A stretch of DNA of 64,000 nt from an uncultured Geobacteraceae bacterium (GTDB lineage: Bacteria > Desulfobacterota > Desulfuromonadia > Geobacterales > Pseudopelobacteraceae): contig CAJAFV010000063.1 in the NCBI GenBank assembly GCA_903939115.1, forward strand, positions 59,596 through 123,595. Direction: 5' to 3'. This document shows positions 26,963 through 36,191 of this stretch, in pieces. The stretch's first letter is position 1, and each line of letters opens with the position of its first letter. The translations under genes and the position numbers were made by a program. The notes beneath the pieces are model-generated. The model saw only the letters and a program-made list of their open reading frames with translations. It ran no database searches and was not told where the DNA came from.

Positions 26963-28174
26963 TCAACTGTTCCGCTCAGACCCGGCAGAGACGCACTCGA
27001 CGTAGAGATTATCCAACCTCTGCGCAAAATCAAACCAACGGAACCGTTCCCGGAGATAACGCCCCCCCGATTCGCCGACTGCGCGCCGTTGCTCCGGGTC
27101 GTTAAGAAGTCGTACTGCCTGATTCGCCATCTCCTCCCAATTATCGGGAACGCAGAGGATCCCGGAGCGACCGGGGTCGATATATTCGGCAAGCTGCCCG
27201 ACATTGTCAGCAATCACGGCCTTTTCAGCAAGAAGAATTTCGGTGAGCTTGGCCGGGCACTTGGTCCGATTCACCAGCGTGTCGGAGAATGGGTACAAAG
27301 CCAGATCTCCGGCGGCCAAATGATCGGGGAGTGAGACCGGCTCGACCCATCCTGCCATCACTAGGGCCGGGGCAAAACCCATTTTCCTACCGGCTGCCAA
27401 AAGAAGATCCTCTTCTCCCATACGCCCCTTGCCCACCACCAGAAACCTGACTCCGGGAATCTGCCGAAAGATCTCGGCTAATAGGAAATGCAGCTTTTCC
27501 TGGCTGAACTCAAAAAAACGGGTGTAAAGTAGCACTACCGGTGTCTCAGGCGCAATCCCCATTCTTTTTCTGAGCGCTGTTCCGTCGCCCGGAGGGGGAT
27601 CGCCCACGCAGTTTGGAAGATACAGGAGACGTTGCCGGGGGATTCCCATCGCGGCAACCATCACCTCCAATGCCCGGCTCGCCACAGTCACCCCCACTAC
27701 CCGGCGGGTGATCCACTGCTCCTGGAAGTGGTAGAAACGCTTTTCCAGGGAGGAATAGCCGTGCAGCTCGTTCATCCCGCCATCACCTTCCCAGTCGTCC
27801 GTGTCCAGCAGAAGAGGGGCCAAGCGCAGGCCGAACTGCTGCAACAGCAGGTGCAGCATGGCAGCAAGTCCGCCATACCCCTTGGGCTTAAAAAGGTGCA
27901 CCAGATCCGGCTTCTCGGCGAGCGCGGTACGGAACATCCTCCAGGCGAGGATCGGCGCTGCCAGCACTTTGTGACTGGAGTCAAGTGCTATATTGACCAG
28001 TCGTACCCCGGCCACAATCTCGCTCTTTCCGGAGTCTTCAGGATTCGTGTAGGGGGGAGCGACGATCACCACCTCATGTCCGAGTTTCTGCAGTTCAACG
28101 GCCAAAGGCAGCATGCGCGCGATGACGGTACCCTTGGGGCGAATACCGAAAGGGGCGAGAAAGACAATTTTCAT
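26963..28174 (-). CDS. Glycosyltransferase, GT4-like
   Basis: The 403-residue protein has a GT-B fold: an N-terminal part starting KIVFLAPFGIRPKGTV with HEVVIVAPP, and a C-terminal nucleotide-sugar domain with VVLLYTRFFEFSQEKL, FLVVGKGRMG and the conserved E/K region PAKLTEILLAEKAVIADNVGQLAEYI. The GT4-type E-x7-E motif is modified. It overlaps the upstream GT2 gene by 4 bases (ATGA). The donor and acceptor sugars are unknown. Confidence 0.86.
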   Translation of the reverse strand: MKIVFLAPFGIRPKGTVIARMLPLAVELQKLGHEVVIVAPPYTNPEDSGKSEIVAGVRLVNIALDSSHKVLAAPILAWRMFRTALAEKPDLVHLFKPKGYGGLAAMLHLLLQQFGLRLAPLLLDTDDWEGDGGMNELHGYSSLEKRFYHFQEQWITRRVVGVTVASRALEVMVAAMGIPRQRLLYLPNCVGDPPPGDGTALRKRMGIAPETPVVLLYTRFFEFSQEKLHFLLAEIFRQIPGVRFLVVGKGRMGEEDLLLAAGRKMGFAPALVMAGWVEPVSLPDHLAAGDLALYPFSDTLVNRTKCPAKLTEILLAEKAVIADNVGQLAEYIDPGRSGILCVPDNWEEMANQAVRLLNDPEQRRAVGESGGRYLRERFRWFDFAQRLDNLYVECVSAGSERNS

Positions 28175-28917
28175 GGTGCGCCCCCCATCCCCGCGGCATG
28201 CCCGTCACGAAAAAAGCGCGCCATCCTCCTCAGCACCAGATAGCAGAACGCCCAAAGGCTCCAGCAAAACCCGAAGTTTTTGGCAACGATAGCGAGGGTC
28301 TCGCGGTGCGCCTTGCTGCTGCTGGCGCCTCCGGGAAGAGCGTAGCCACGCAGCTCTTCGCTGAAGACGAAATGCACCCCCTGCTTCAGGAGACGCTGGT
28401 TGAAATCGAAGTCCGCGTAGAGCCGAAAGCGCGTATCAAAGGGGGGCTCCGGATGCAGCGACTTCGGGACCAGCAGGGCCTGGTGGTGCAATGTGTTGTT
28501 GCAGCGAAGCCCCACGCCTGACTCGGGCCGAAATTGTCGGTTTCCCAGTTCCACCACGCCGTACACCACCTCATTATGTCCGAAGCGTTCCATATCCTTC
28601 GGGAGCGAAAGCAGCCGGTCCCCCGCGCCGAGAAAGAGAAGGTACCCCTCGTCCCGAGCGACGGCCCATCCCTTGTTCATGGCATCGTATATCCCCCGGT
28701 CCGGCTCGCTTACCCAAAAGGTGAGCCGGTCCGCGTAGCGCCTGATGATCTCCAGTGTACCGTCAGTCGAACCACCGTCGATGATGATGTAGGCGAGGTT
28801 CGAATAGCCCTGGGCAAAGACGCTCCTGAGCGTCTCCTCCAGTTGGGCAGCGCCGTTTCTCACCACCGTCACCACCGTAATCAGCGGTTTTGCTTCAGGT
28901 CCGTAAAACTGACTCAC
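28171..28917 (-). CDS. Glycosyltransferase family 2
   Basis: The 248-residue protein has the GT-A start LITVVTVVRNGAAQLEETLRSV, the first acidic motif IIDGGSTDGTLEII and the metal-binding region WVSEPDRGIYDAMNKG. This pattern is common in transferases adding sugars to O-antigen or exopolysaccharide repeat units. ATGA overlaps at both ends tie it to its neighbours. There is no transmembrane anchor, but the C-terminal aromatic and basic stretch (SLWAFCYLVLRRMARFF) could touch the membrane. Confidence 0.88.
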   Translation of the reverse strand: MSQFYGPEAKPLITVVTVVRNGAAQLEETLRSVFAQGYSNLAYIIIDGGSTDGTLEIIRRYADRLTFWVSEPDRGIYDAMNKGWAVARDEGYLLFLGAGDRLLSLPKDMERFGHNEVVYGVVELGNRQFRPESGVGLRCNNTLHHQALLVPKSLHPEPPFDTRFRLYADFDFNQRLLKQGVHFVFSEELRGYALPGGASSSKAHRETLAIVAKNFGFCWSLWAFCYLVLRRMARFFRDGHAAGMGGAP

Positions 28918-30074
28918 GGCCGGCCTCCTGCCGCTTTTTCGTACACCTGGAGAGTCCGGCTTGCCGTCGTCTCCCAGTCAAAGAGACGGGTGCGTTCCAG
29001 GCCGGCGCGGATCATCTCACGGCGCTTTTCCTGGTCGGACCAGGCCAGCCATACCTTCTCTGCGATATCCCGAGGCGAGGCAGGATCGAAGAGGAGCCCT
29101 GCCCCACCGACGATCTCGGGGAGCGAGGTGGCGTCGGAGCAGACGACCGGGCAACCGCAGGCCATAGCTTCCACCAACGGTATCCCGAACCCTTCAAAGA
29201 AGGAGGGGAAAACCATCATGGTGGCAAGATTGTAGAGGGAGGGGAGCTCACTGTAATCCAGATATCCGAGCATCTTCACCCGGTCAGAAAGGCCCAGGTG
29301 CGCCACCTCAGACTGCAAGGAGGCGTGCGCGTTCATGGCGACGCCAGTGAGGACCAAGTCTCCGTCGAACCCCATCTCGTCTTTGAGTATCTTCAATGCA
29401 GCCAGGAGATTCTTGTGATTTTTGTGGGGCCAGGTCGCCGCCGGGTAGTAGAGAAAGGGGCGCTCCAAGCCATAACGGCTGCGCACCCGCGCCAATCCTT
29501 CGCTCTCCTCGATCACGCGGTAGTCCGGGCCATACCCGGTGTAGATCACATCAATCTTCCCAGCGTCGATACCATAGCGATGCACCAGGCACTCTCTGGT
29601 GAATTCGGCACTCACAATAATGCGGGTCGCCTCCTCGGCGGAGGCCCTGAAGGTACGCTTTCGTTTGCTCAGTTCCGCCGGAGCGAAGAACTCGGGGAAA
29701 AACTCCTGCTGCATATCCCAGAAAGTAAGAACAGTGGGGATAGGCAGACCCCGGGGGGTGAGCACGGTAAAGGGATGGTGCATGACATCCAGGGCAACCC
29801 CCTTGAACTCGCCACGCAGAATATCGAGACTACTGAGGTTGCGCAGCACGCCGCGGGCAAACCACTTCAGCGAGGGTTTCGCGTAGTTCACCGACTCGAC
29901 AGAAAAGGAGGCGGTTGGTGGTGGAAACTCTTGAGCGAAACGCCGGTCGCAGAAGAGGGTGTAGCTGTTCTTCCCGTCCATGCGCATCAGGTAGGAGACC
30001 AGATTTCTGAAATAGGTTTCCATCCCCCCCATCTTCCCGGGGACGAAACTGATGGCACTCAACCCGACTTTCAT
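28914..30074 (-). CDS. Glycosyltransferase, GT4 family
   Basis: A 386-residue GT-B enzyme with KVGLSAISFVPGKMGGMETYFRNL at the start and the strong GT4 motifs LYYPAATWPHKNHKNLL and PSFFEGFGIPLVEAMACGCPVVCSDATSLPEI. The frame is open to 30191, but ATG 30074 gives the normal start and lies just after the methyltransferase gene. It is probably a retaining transferase that builds the repeat unit. The base composition of this gene and the next GT2 gene seems more GC-rich than the TA zones. Confidence 0.9.
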   Translation of the reverse strand: MKVGLSAISFVPGKMGGMETYFRNLVSYLMRMDGKNSYTLFCDRRFAQEFPPPTASFSVESVNYAKPSLKWFARGVLRNLSSLDILRGEFKGVALDVMHHPFTVLTPRGLPIPTVLTFWDMQQEFFPEFFAPAELSKRKRTFRASAEEATRIIVSAEFTRECLVHRYGIDAGKIDVIYTGYGPDYRVIEESEGLARVRSRYGLERPFLYYPAATWPHKNHKNLLAALKILKDEMGFDGDLVLTGVAMNAHASLQSEVAHLGLSDRVKMLGYLDYSELPSLYNLATMMVFPSFFEGFGIPLVEAMACGCPVVCSDATSLPEIVGGAGLLFDPASPRDIAEKVWLAWSDQEKRREMIRAGLERTRLFDWETTASRTLQVYEKAAGGRP

Positions 30075-30084
30075 GATTTCCCTT

Positions 30085-30891
30085 TTACTTGAGCTTTCTG
30101 CCGGTGATCCTCTGATAGTCTGCGGCGACCAGGGAACTCCGACCGGTAAGGGGCTCCAAAAGGGCCGCCACCCGGTAGGTGGAGGCGACACGGAAACAGA
30201 GTGGAGAAAGCTTCTTCGGCGTTAATAGATGACGAAACTTCCCATCCGAATAGAGCCTGAGGCCAAACTGCTGCGCCAGAACTTCCAGGGAGCGGCGCGT
30301 ATAAAACGAGACATGCTGGCCATGGTCCAGCCCGAAGTAGGTCCACGTTTCAGGAAGAGGCGGGATCTCGGGGAGCAACTCCGTGGTAAAAAAGATACTG
30401 TTGGAGAACTCCAGCATCCTCCTTAGTTCTGAAACCGGATCGACCAAGTGTTCGAATAGTTCGAAGGCGGTGAGGAGCTCGTATCCCCCCCCAGTCGGAA
30501 GGTCCGCCTCGAACTCCGAAGCGAAGAGATTGCTGCAGTGCTTGTCAGTGCGATAAAAATCGTAACCCCTGTCCCTCATCATCCGCACAAAGAGACCGTA
30601 TCCCCCCCCGTAATCCACGAAGCGCCCTCGACCGTCAAAGAACAGGGTGATGAGCGCCCGGGAAATTTTCGCAATCCTCTGGTTTCTCTGCACCATGCCG
30701 ACGTCGGCGAGATTAATGGCGCTGGCGTAGGCATCTTCAAGCCAGTAAGGCTCCTGGGTCTGTATGAATCCGCAGGTACTACACATGAAGTACACCACGC
30801 GGTACCTTTTCAGAAGAACGGCATCGGCATAATGCTCCGACGGTGTGCCACATATCCTACAGTGAACCTGTGCAGACGATTGCACTATCAT
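30085..30891 (-). CDS. Class I SAM methyltransferase with N-terminal zinc-ribbon-like motif
   Basis: The 268-residue protein starts with two Cys pairs (CRICG at about residue 11 and CSTCG at about residue 37), like the zinc-binding N-terminus of sugar C-methyltransferases, then a methyltransferase core with VDYGGGYGLFVRMM and ELFEHLVDP. This points to modification of a nucleotide sugar or the polysaccharide. It overlaps the upstream transferase by ATGA. Confidence 0.82.
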   Translation of the reverse strand: MIVQSSAQVHCRICGTPSEHYADAVLLKRYRVVYFMCSTCGFIQTQEPYWLEDAYASAINLADVGMVQRNQRIAKISRALITLFFDGRGRFVDYGGGYGLFVRMMRDRGYDFYRTDKHCSNLFASEFEADLPTGGGYELLTAFELFEHLVDPVSELRRMLEFSNSIFFTTELLPEIPPLPETWTYFGLDHGQHVSFYTRRSLEVLAQQFGLRLYSDGKFRHLLTPKKLSPLCFRVASTYRVAALLEPLTGRSSLVAADYQRITGRKLK

Positions 30892-31901
30892 AGGTTCCCC
30901 TCTAATGTTGAAAGAAAGCGCTCCCAGCTATATTGCGATTCCACAAGCGTCCGGTTCAGCCTCGAAACTTCCGCCAGCTTGGAACTCTCCATCCTCTGGA
31001 GCTCCGTTATAACAGAAGCGTTCATTTTGCCATCATCAAGGCTTAAATAGTAAAGGCTCTTCTCCTGTGAGTATCCGCTTTCGTGAGTGCAGGCAACCGG
31101 AAACCCCCAACTCATTGCCTCAAGGACCGTAGTAACCTGCGCGTCGGCCCTGCTCATGTTGATGAAGATATCATATTGTTCAGCGATGCTCCGCATCAAC
31201 TCAGGGGTAAGATCAGTCGGATCACAGATCTTATCCCATCCCTTGATCTCCCCACCCAGGCTAATATATCCTCCCTGGAAGCCAGGCACCTCGCGCGCCA
31301 ACTCCTCCAGAAGATCAATTCCCTTTTCGTGCCCACCCCTGCCGACGTAAAAAAACCTTCTCTTCCCCGGCGGGTTGAAGGAACTCTTCACTACCGGGTA
31401 GTTTGTCGTGTCGATCCCCATGCTGAGTTGAACAACCTTATCCCTGAAGGGAGCAAGCGGAGATTGGTCGAAGCTGTCGATCCAAAAGTGGCCGCAGATG
31501 GCGAAAAACTTGTCACATTGCTCGACCAGCGGAGAGAGCCACCCCACCTGACAGGCATCGTGATTATAGGGAGAAATCAGGTAGCGGCTGGCAAAGTTTT
31601 CGTCCTGCATTGCCCTCCAGAGCAACGATTTCGAGTCGGGCCAGGCATGCCCCAGCAAAATATCCCCTTTCTCAGCAACGATGTCCAACCGCTCGCGAAG
31701 ATCGTATAGCCTCACCCGATAGCGTTTGGAAAGGTGCCTTGCTGTATGGAACGTGATCGACAGAGGTGCCTTTAAGGGTGTAGGCCAAGAGAGCTTGTCC
31801 CAACTTGGATGAAAAAGCTTTCTGCCCATAAGCCTCATGCTGAATTTGTCCAAAAGGGTATTGGGCGTTGCATAGACGAAATGAACCGTTTTAAGAGTCA
31901 T
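30888..31901 (-). CDS. Glycosyltransferase-like protein (GT-B)
   Basis: A 337-residue protein with a Rossmann-like C-terminal half: RRFFYVGRGGHEKGIDLLEELA, then YDIFINMSRADAQVTTVLEAMSWGFPVACTHESG, which matches the GT4 acceptor/donor region with a conserved Glu. The N-terminal half is divergent. It fits the surrounding polysaccharide locus. Four-base overlaps occur at both ends. Confidence 0.78.
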   Translation of the reverse strand: MTLKTVHFVYATPNTLLDKFSMRLMGRKLFHPSWDKLSWPTPLKAPLSITFHTARHLSKRYRVRLYDLRERLDIVAEKGDILLGHAWPDSKSLLWRAMQDENFASRYLISPYNHDACQVGWLSPLVEQCDKFFAICGHFWIDSFDQSPLAPFRDKVVQLSMGIDTTNYPVVKSSFNPPGKRRFFYVGRGGHEKGIDLLEELAREVPGFQGGYISLGGEIKGWDKICDPTDLTPELMRSIAEQYDIFINMSRADAQVTTVLEAMSWGFPVACTHESGYSQEKSLYYLSLDDGKMNASVITELQRMESSKLAEVSRLNRTLVESQYSWERFLSTLEGNL

Positions 31902-32173
31902 CCACTTACCTCACCCGCCCAACAGCTTGCCGTCCAGTTGCCTGAACGGCTTCTCCCGCACAGATCAAGCCTCGATCGGCGCCAGCGGTTCCTCTGAAAC
32001 AGCTCCACGTTGATAAGAATGACGACATCTTCCACAAGCCAAAAGGTTCCTCTGTTTGGATAAAAAGGCCGGAAAGAAACCGGAAATAACCGATCTCGTG
32101 CCGTTTGAACATTTCCAGGAGTAGCTTCTGCTAATAAGCCCTTGCGACCCAAATTATCCATATTGTCATTCAT
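31898..32173 (-). CDS. Short open frame of doubtful function between two overlapping genes
   Basis: A 91-residue frame sits with ATGA overlaps to both neighbours, the arrangement expected of a real gene in this operon. Its first two thirds are plausible (GTFWLVEDVVILINVELFQR), but the C-terminus (RNRWRRSRLDLCGRSRSGNW) is rich in Arg, Trp and Cys and looks out of frame. No family is recognised. It may be the degraded remainder of a larger gene whose ends were kept by translational coupling. Confidence 0.4.
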   Translation of the reverse strand: MNDNMDNLGRKGLLAEATPGNVQTARDRLFPVSFRPFYPNRGTFWLVEDVVILINVELFQRNRWRRSRLDLCGRSRSGNWTASCWAGEVSG

Positions 32174-32772
32174 TTTAAGTCAATGAGGTTTTTATATAGG
32201 TGAGCCGGAGCCTTCGCCGGCTTCCTAGTGAAAAGTAAAAACTGTACATCTCCCATGGTGAAGTAATGATAACAAACGTAATTGCACATCAGTGCCAGAA
32301 TGTCCTGCACGGTAAAATCATGGACATGATACTGGTTGAAGTGTGTTGATTTTTTGTTAGGGTAGGATATTACAAGATTATCGATCTCGCATCTTTCCGC
32401 TAGTCGGGGGATTAGAGAAACGTCATCGAAATGCTCGATAGCCTCAAGGCTCACAAGTGTATCAAATTTTTCGCAGACTTCTTCGATATCCTGGCACCTG
32501 AATTGAGCTTTATTTGTTTTATATTCATTATCTGCCCAGTTAATGGCTTCGGCGTCCTTGTCGATGCCAATTACTTGTTCTACATCTGGGTTCACTGAAA
32601 GGAGAGATGAACCATAACCGCAGCCCGAAGCAAAATCAAGAACCTTCCCGTAGCAAAACCGGCGGATTGCGGCATAGCGCCTGAGATGTTCATGAAATCT
32701 AATTTCCGTTTCGACTTTGAGAAATTTCTCCCTTGTTATTAGAATTCTTTCCAACACGGTTTGCTCACTCAT
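32170..32772 (-). CDS. Class I SAM-dependent methyltransferase
   Basis: The 200-residue protein has the SAM loop VLDFASGCGYGSSLL, the acidic residue in VIGIDKDAEAINWA and a motif IV-like LVSLEAIEHFDD. This resembles small methyltransferases in O-antigen clusters (UbiE/Methyltransf_11/25 types). Substrate unknown. Confidence 0.84.
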   Translation of the reverse strand: MSEQTVLERILITREKFLKVETEIRFHEHLRRYAAIRRFCYGKVLDFASGCGYGSSLLSVNPDVEQVIGIDKDAEAINWADNEYKTNKAQFRCQDIEEVCEKFDTLVSLEAIEHFDDVSLIPRLAERCEIDNLVISYPNKKSTHFNQYHVHDFTVQDILALMCNYVCYHYFTMGDVQFLLFTRKPAKAPAHLYKNLIDLK

Positions 32773-32794
32773 GACTAACCTCTCAGTTATTAAT

Positions 32795-33733
32795 TCAGAT
32801 ATCTAAATAGACTCGAACTGCATTCAAACATCTCTTTTTCGCGGCAAAATAAACCTTACGTACCAAGCCGACAACCCCTGTTTTCAACTTTTTTGTGAAG
32901 AATTCCCCATCATACAGAATATTGGGAGAGACCATAGACGGATGTCTCATCCCATCGCACGCTAGCCTGTAAACCGGGAAGGAATTATTTCTGGTATCAC
33001 CCGAAGTGTGTGTTCCGACCAGTCCGACATTAGAAATCAGATTTACGCGTGGAGTAATACTGAGCGCATTATTGAAGAGACAGGTATAAAACCATTGAAC
33101 GTCCCAAGTAGTGCAGCGTCCTGTCTGGGCGTCGTCAAACATGTCGGAAACGAACCGCTGCATGAAACGTTGGGAATAGAAAACCTTCAATGCCCCCTCC
33201 TTCTTGTAGCGCGGCCATTCTTCCATGTTGAGGTCGTACTTTTCCCAGGCACGGCGCCAGGTTGCCCAGCCCCAAATTGCAAAATAGCGCGAAAAGCAGT
33301 AACCCTCCTCGATCTTGAGACAATCAAGCAGATAGTTAGTTCCTCCAATCATCATGATCCTCTCGTCGTCCCGGTATCGTTCCAGCATCTTCTCACAGAA
33401 CGGGAAAAAATCGGGATGGGGGAGGCAGTCGTCTTCTAGTATAATCGCACCCTCAACCTGGCTGAATACCCAATTTAGCCCACTGGAGATCCTACGTTTG
33501 CAACCCATATTCTCTGCAGCAAAGTTAATCAGCACCTCGCAGGGCCAGTCCACCCCGTCGATGACGGCCCGGACCGCCGCGCAGCTCTCGGCTTCTCCAG
33601 GGCGGTCGACCCGGGGACCGTCGGCGACCACCAGGAGCTTTGGGGGTCGGGCCTGCCGGATGGCGGCGAAGACTTGCGCCGTGGTATCGGGACGATTGAA
33701 TATCATGAAAGCTACCGGCGTCTTTAAGCTCAT
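32795..33733 (-). CDS. GT-A glycosyltransferase-like protein
   Basis: The 312-residue protein begins TPVAFMIFNRPDTTAQVFAAI with LLVVADGPR, an acidic ILEDDCLPHPDFF and the region YFAIWGWATWRRAWEKYD. These features recur in GT2-like proteins of polysaccharide loci, some annotated as hemolysin/HlpA-like. ATG 33733 overlaps the FkbM gene stop (ATGA), which favours it over the longer frame to 33790. Donor unknown. Confidence 0.83.
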   Translation of the reverse strand: MSLKTPVAFMIFNRPDTTAQVFAAIRQARPPKLLVVADGPRVDRPGEAESCAAVRAVIDGVDWPCEVLINFAAENMGCKRRISSGLNWVFSQVEGAIILEDDCLPHPDFFPFCEKMLERYRDDERIMMIGGTNYLLDCLKIEEGYCFSRYFAIWGWATWRRAWEKYDLNMEEWPRYKKEGALKVFYSQRFMQRFVSDMFDDAQTGRCTTWDVQWFYTCLFNNALSITPRVNLISNVGLVGTHTSGDTRNNSFPVYRLACDGMRHPSMVSPNILYDGEFFTKKLKTGVVGLVRKVYFAAKKRCLNAVRVYLDI

Positions 33734-34548
33734 AACAGATTTCCGCCCCGTCGGACAAAAAGCAGATTCTGAAAGGTAAACAACTCGCACTGCAACGGGC
33801 GGTACTTTGTGATTGGGAGTAACCCGCCGGGAAGAAGGCGATATATGTCGAACTGCCCCGCCAAAAGGTTGTAGAAATCCCGGAAGAAGATCCGGCTTAC
33901 CACATTCATTTCGTTAAACTCGATCTGGATCAGGTCGATGGCCCCTCTATCCAAAGTTTCCCGGGCACCGCACAGCACCTGATACTCGTGCCCCTCGGTA
34001 TCGATCTTGAGCATGGCAATGCGCTCAATCCCCTGCTCCCTGACAAAGGCGTCCACGGTGCTGACCACCACCTCAGTCGCCACGGCCTGAACCTGGTGAA
34101 TCCCCTCGATTACCTCGCGGTAGAGACTGGCGTGCTCGGTCCCCTCCCCCCCCGCCTGCCGGTCATAGAGTTTGAGTGTTCCGGGCTGCGCCCCCATACC
34201 GCAGTTGCGGGCCTGGAAGTTACTGCGCTTGGCTACGACTTCCAAGGAGCTGAAGGTCTCCGGATGGGGCTCGAAGGCGTAGAGCTCGGCCCCGGCAATG
34301 ACAGTGAGGACCTTTTCCGCATAGTTGCCCCGGTTAGCCCCCACATCCAGAACCACTGGTTTGGGGTAACGTGCCAAAAGCCGGTGCAGCACGAACCCCT
34401 CCCCGCTCACCCGGTCGTTTTCGTAGTTCTGCAGTCCCAGACCCCGGGCACTCAGATCGAAGAGTAGCTTGTTGAAGTGGTAGCAGCTCGGACGAGCAAA
34501 AAGGGCTCGATAGAGGATAACCATGATTTTTAAGATTTTTTCTCCCAT
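33730..34548 (-). CDS. FkbM-family methyltransferase
   Basis: The 272-residue protein contains the FkbM hallmarks: VVLDVGANRGNYAEKVL, LYAFEPHPETFSSLE, then VVVSTVDAFV and IAMLKIDTEGHEYQVLCGA with a downstream IQIEFNE. FkbM-type enzymes O-methylate sugars or other small groups. It lies between the flippase and a GT-A gene, so methylation of the surface glycan is likely. Confidence 0.9.
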   Translation of the reverse strand: MGEKILKIMVILYRALFARPSCYHFNKLLFDLSARGLGLQNYENDRVSGEGFVLHRLLARYPKPVVLDVGANRGNYAEKVLTVIAGAELYAFEPHPETFSSLEVVAKRSNFQARNCGMGAQPGTLKLYDRQAGGEGTEHASLYREVIEGIHQVQAVATEVVVSTVDAFVREQGIERIAMLKIDTEGHEYQVLCGARETLDRGAIDLIQIEFNEMNVVSRIFFRDFYNLLAGQFDIYRLLPGGLLPITKYRPLQCELFTFQNLLFVRRGGNLL

Positions 34549-34569
34549 AAAATCAGTTCCTTATGACGG

Positions 34570-35913
34570 TCACAAACCGCGCAGGTAGCGCCAAAAAAGC
34601 AGCGACTTGAGTTGGCAGTAGAAGATCTGCCGGGTTTTTTTGTGCAACAGATTAAGCAGAACCGCAGCCAGTGCCTGTGAAACTACGGTCGCAATGGCGG
34701 CCCCCAACGCTCCGTACACCGGGATTAGGACTAGGTTGAGCGCTATATTGGCCGTCGCCCCGCCGAGCATTCGAGCCATGGCGAGCCTGGTCAGGTTTTC
34801 TGTGAGATCCCAGGGGCCTTGCGCGATCCCATAAAACACGAAGAGCGATGCCCAGATGTGTACCGCCAGTACCGGCCCCGCAGCTTGATAGGACACCCCG
34901 TAGAGCTTCACTATGAGCCAGTTGGACCCCAGAGACATGGGAAGAGCGATGGGGAGCGATACCGCAGCCATTAACGAGAAAAGTCGGGTGATGCGCCGGT
35001 AGTAGAGCGCCTCGTCCTTTACTTTGGACTGCACGATGGCAGGAAACACTGAGGAAACAATCACGGTTGGAATGACGTACCAAATCTCAGTAAGTCGAGT
35101 CACCGAGGAATAGATCCCAACTGCCCGATCCCCCGCCATGTCCCCCAGCATTACCTGATCGATCTTCATGTAGATTGCAACGGAGAGGCCGCTTAAGATC
35201 ATGGGCCAACTGTCTGCAAGCAGTGATCGGCAACGAATTAAGGAAACCCGCCACTGTCCTATTTTTTTTCCGGTGCACCGATAAACAACAAGAAGCCCCA
35301 GCGCGCCGAGAACTATTTCCGCCAAGGCGGCCCAGGCAAAAGCTAAAAGAGGCGCTTTACTCAGAATGAGTCCAATCTTCACCAAGGCAATTACCAAAAA
35401 GGCGCTGTTCTTGGCAACGACCGTATGCCGCGAAAGAATCTGCGACTGAAACCAAAAATCGATGACGTCGAAGGCCTGAAAAACGGTCCCGACAGCAATA
35501 ACCGCCACAATAAGGCTGAGCTGCAAGTCACCCTGACGCAACAAAATGATGGCGGAAAAGCTCGCCAAGAGAGCGACAAAGCCGCCTGTTACTTTTAACA
35601 GCAGCGCAGATCCCAATATTTCAGGTGCCAATTCTGGTTTGCGCACGAGTTCACGGATTAATATGCCATCTAACCCGAGTGTCGCGAGAACGCCAAAAAG
35701 CGCGACAAATGCAGTTGCGTAACTGAACTGTCCGAACTGAGACGGTCCGAGATACCGCACCACCCAGATATTTATAAAAAGCCCAACCCCCATGCGCAGA
35801 ACTTTGTCAAAGAACAGCCACCCGGCATTGTCAATTATTTTCTGGAGTGTCTGGCGTCCTTCAACCCGCTTTCGAACAAAAGCGGGCATGTATGTGAGCC
35901 AACGTCTATTCAT
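34570..35913 (-). CDS. Wzx-type polysaccharide flippase
   Basis: About 447 residues with 12 or more hydrophobic helices and the family start DNAGWLFFDKVLRMGVGLFINIWVVRYLGPSQFGQFSYA, as in RfbX/Wzx flippases of the MOP superfamily. It should move the lipid-linked repeat unit across the inner membrane. ATG 35913 is preferred over the in-frame TTG at 35922. It is the first gene of the minus-strand polysaccharide block; the upstream spacer contains a dispersed repeat. No polymerase (Wzy) or chain-length regulator is evident in the window. Confidence 0.87.
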   Translation of the reverse strand: MNRRWLTYMPAFVRKRVEGRQTLQKIIDNAGWLFFDKVLRMGVGLFINIWVVRYLGPSQFGQFSYATAFVALFGVLATLGLDGILIRELVRKPELAPEILGSALLLKVTGGFVALLASFSAIILLRQGDLQLSLIVAVIAVGTVFQAFDVIDFWFQSQILSRHTVVAKNSAFLVIALVKIGLILSKAPLLAFAWAALAEIVLGALGLLVVYRCTGKKIGQWRVSLIRCRSLLADSWPMILSGLSVAIYMKIDQVMLGDMAGDRAVGIYSSVTRLTEIWYVIPTVIVSSVFPAIVQSKVKDEALYYRRITRLFSLMAAVSLPIALPMSLGSNWLIVKLYGVSYQAAGPVLAVHIWASLFVFYGIAQGPWDLTENLTRLAMARMLGGATANIALNLVLIPVYGALGAAIATVVSQALAAVLLNLLHKKTRQIFYCQLKSLLFWRYLRGL

Positions 35914-36023
35914 TCGAATCAAGCTTTTTCAGTACGAGCAAAATTGGAGGCAAATTTCCGGACATATGTAACCTCAAGCTCCACAAAGAAACCGGGACAC
36001 GGTTCAAAACCCGGCCAGATTTG

Positions 36024-36152
36024 TTTTTTCGAATCATTATCTAACCCTCACTCCGCACCACGTCTACACAACCCCATATAAAACCATCCACTCACCATCC
36101 CTGTCGCGCCCCACACTCTTGATTACACCCGCTTTTTTCAGGGTAGCCAAAT
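36024..36152. repeat. Dispersed intergenic repeat, copy A
   Basis: The segment contains CGAATCATTATCTAACCCTC, then CCACTCACCATCCCTGTCGC and CTCTTGATTACACC, which recur with changes in copies near 36530, 38064, 39768 and 41701. An AAAACCGGAACAGATCTATT element follows at about 36178 and a related one occurs at 38213. It resembles the decayed palindromic repeats linked to REP-associated transposases, but no transposase is present. Confidence 0.6.
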
Positions 36153-36191
36153 GTGTTCTTTTATCATGCTCTCAAGAAAACCGGAACAGAT

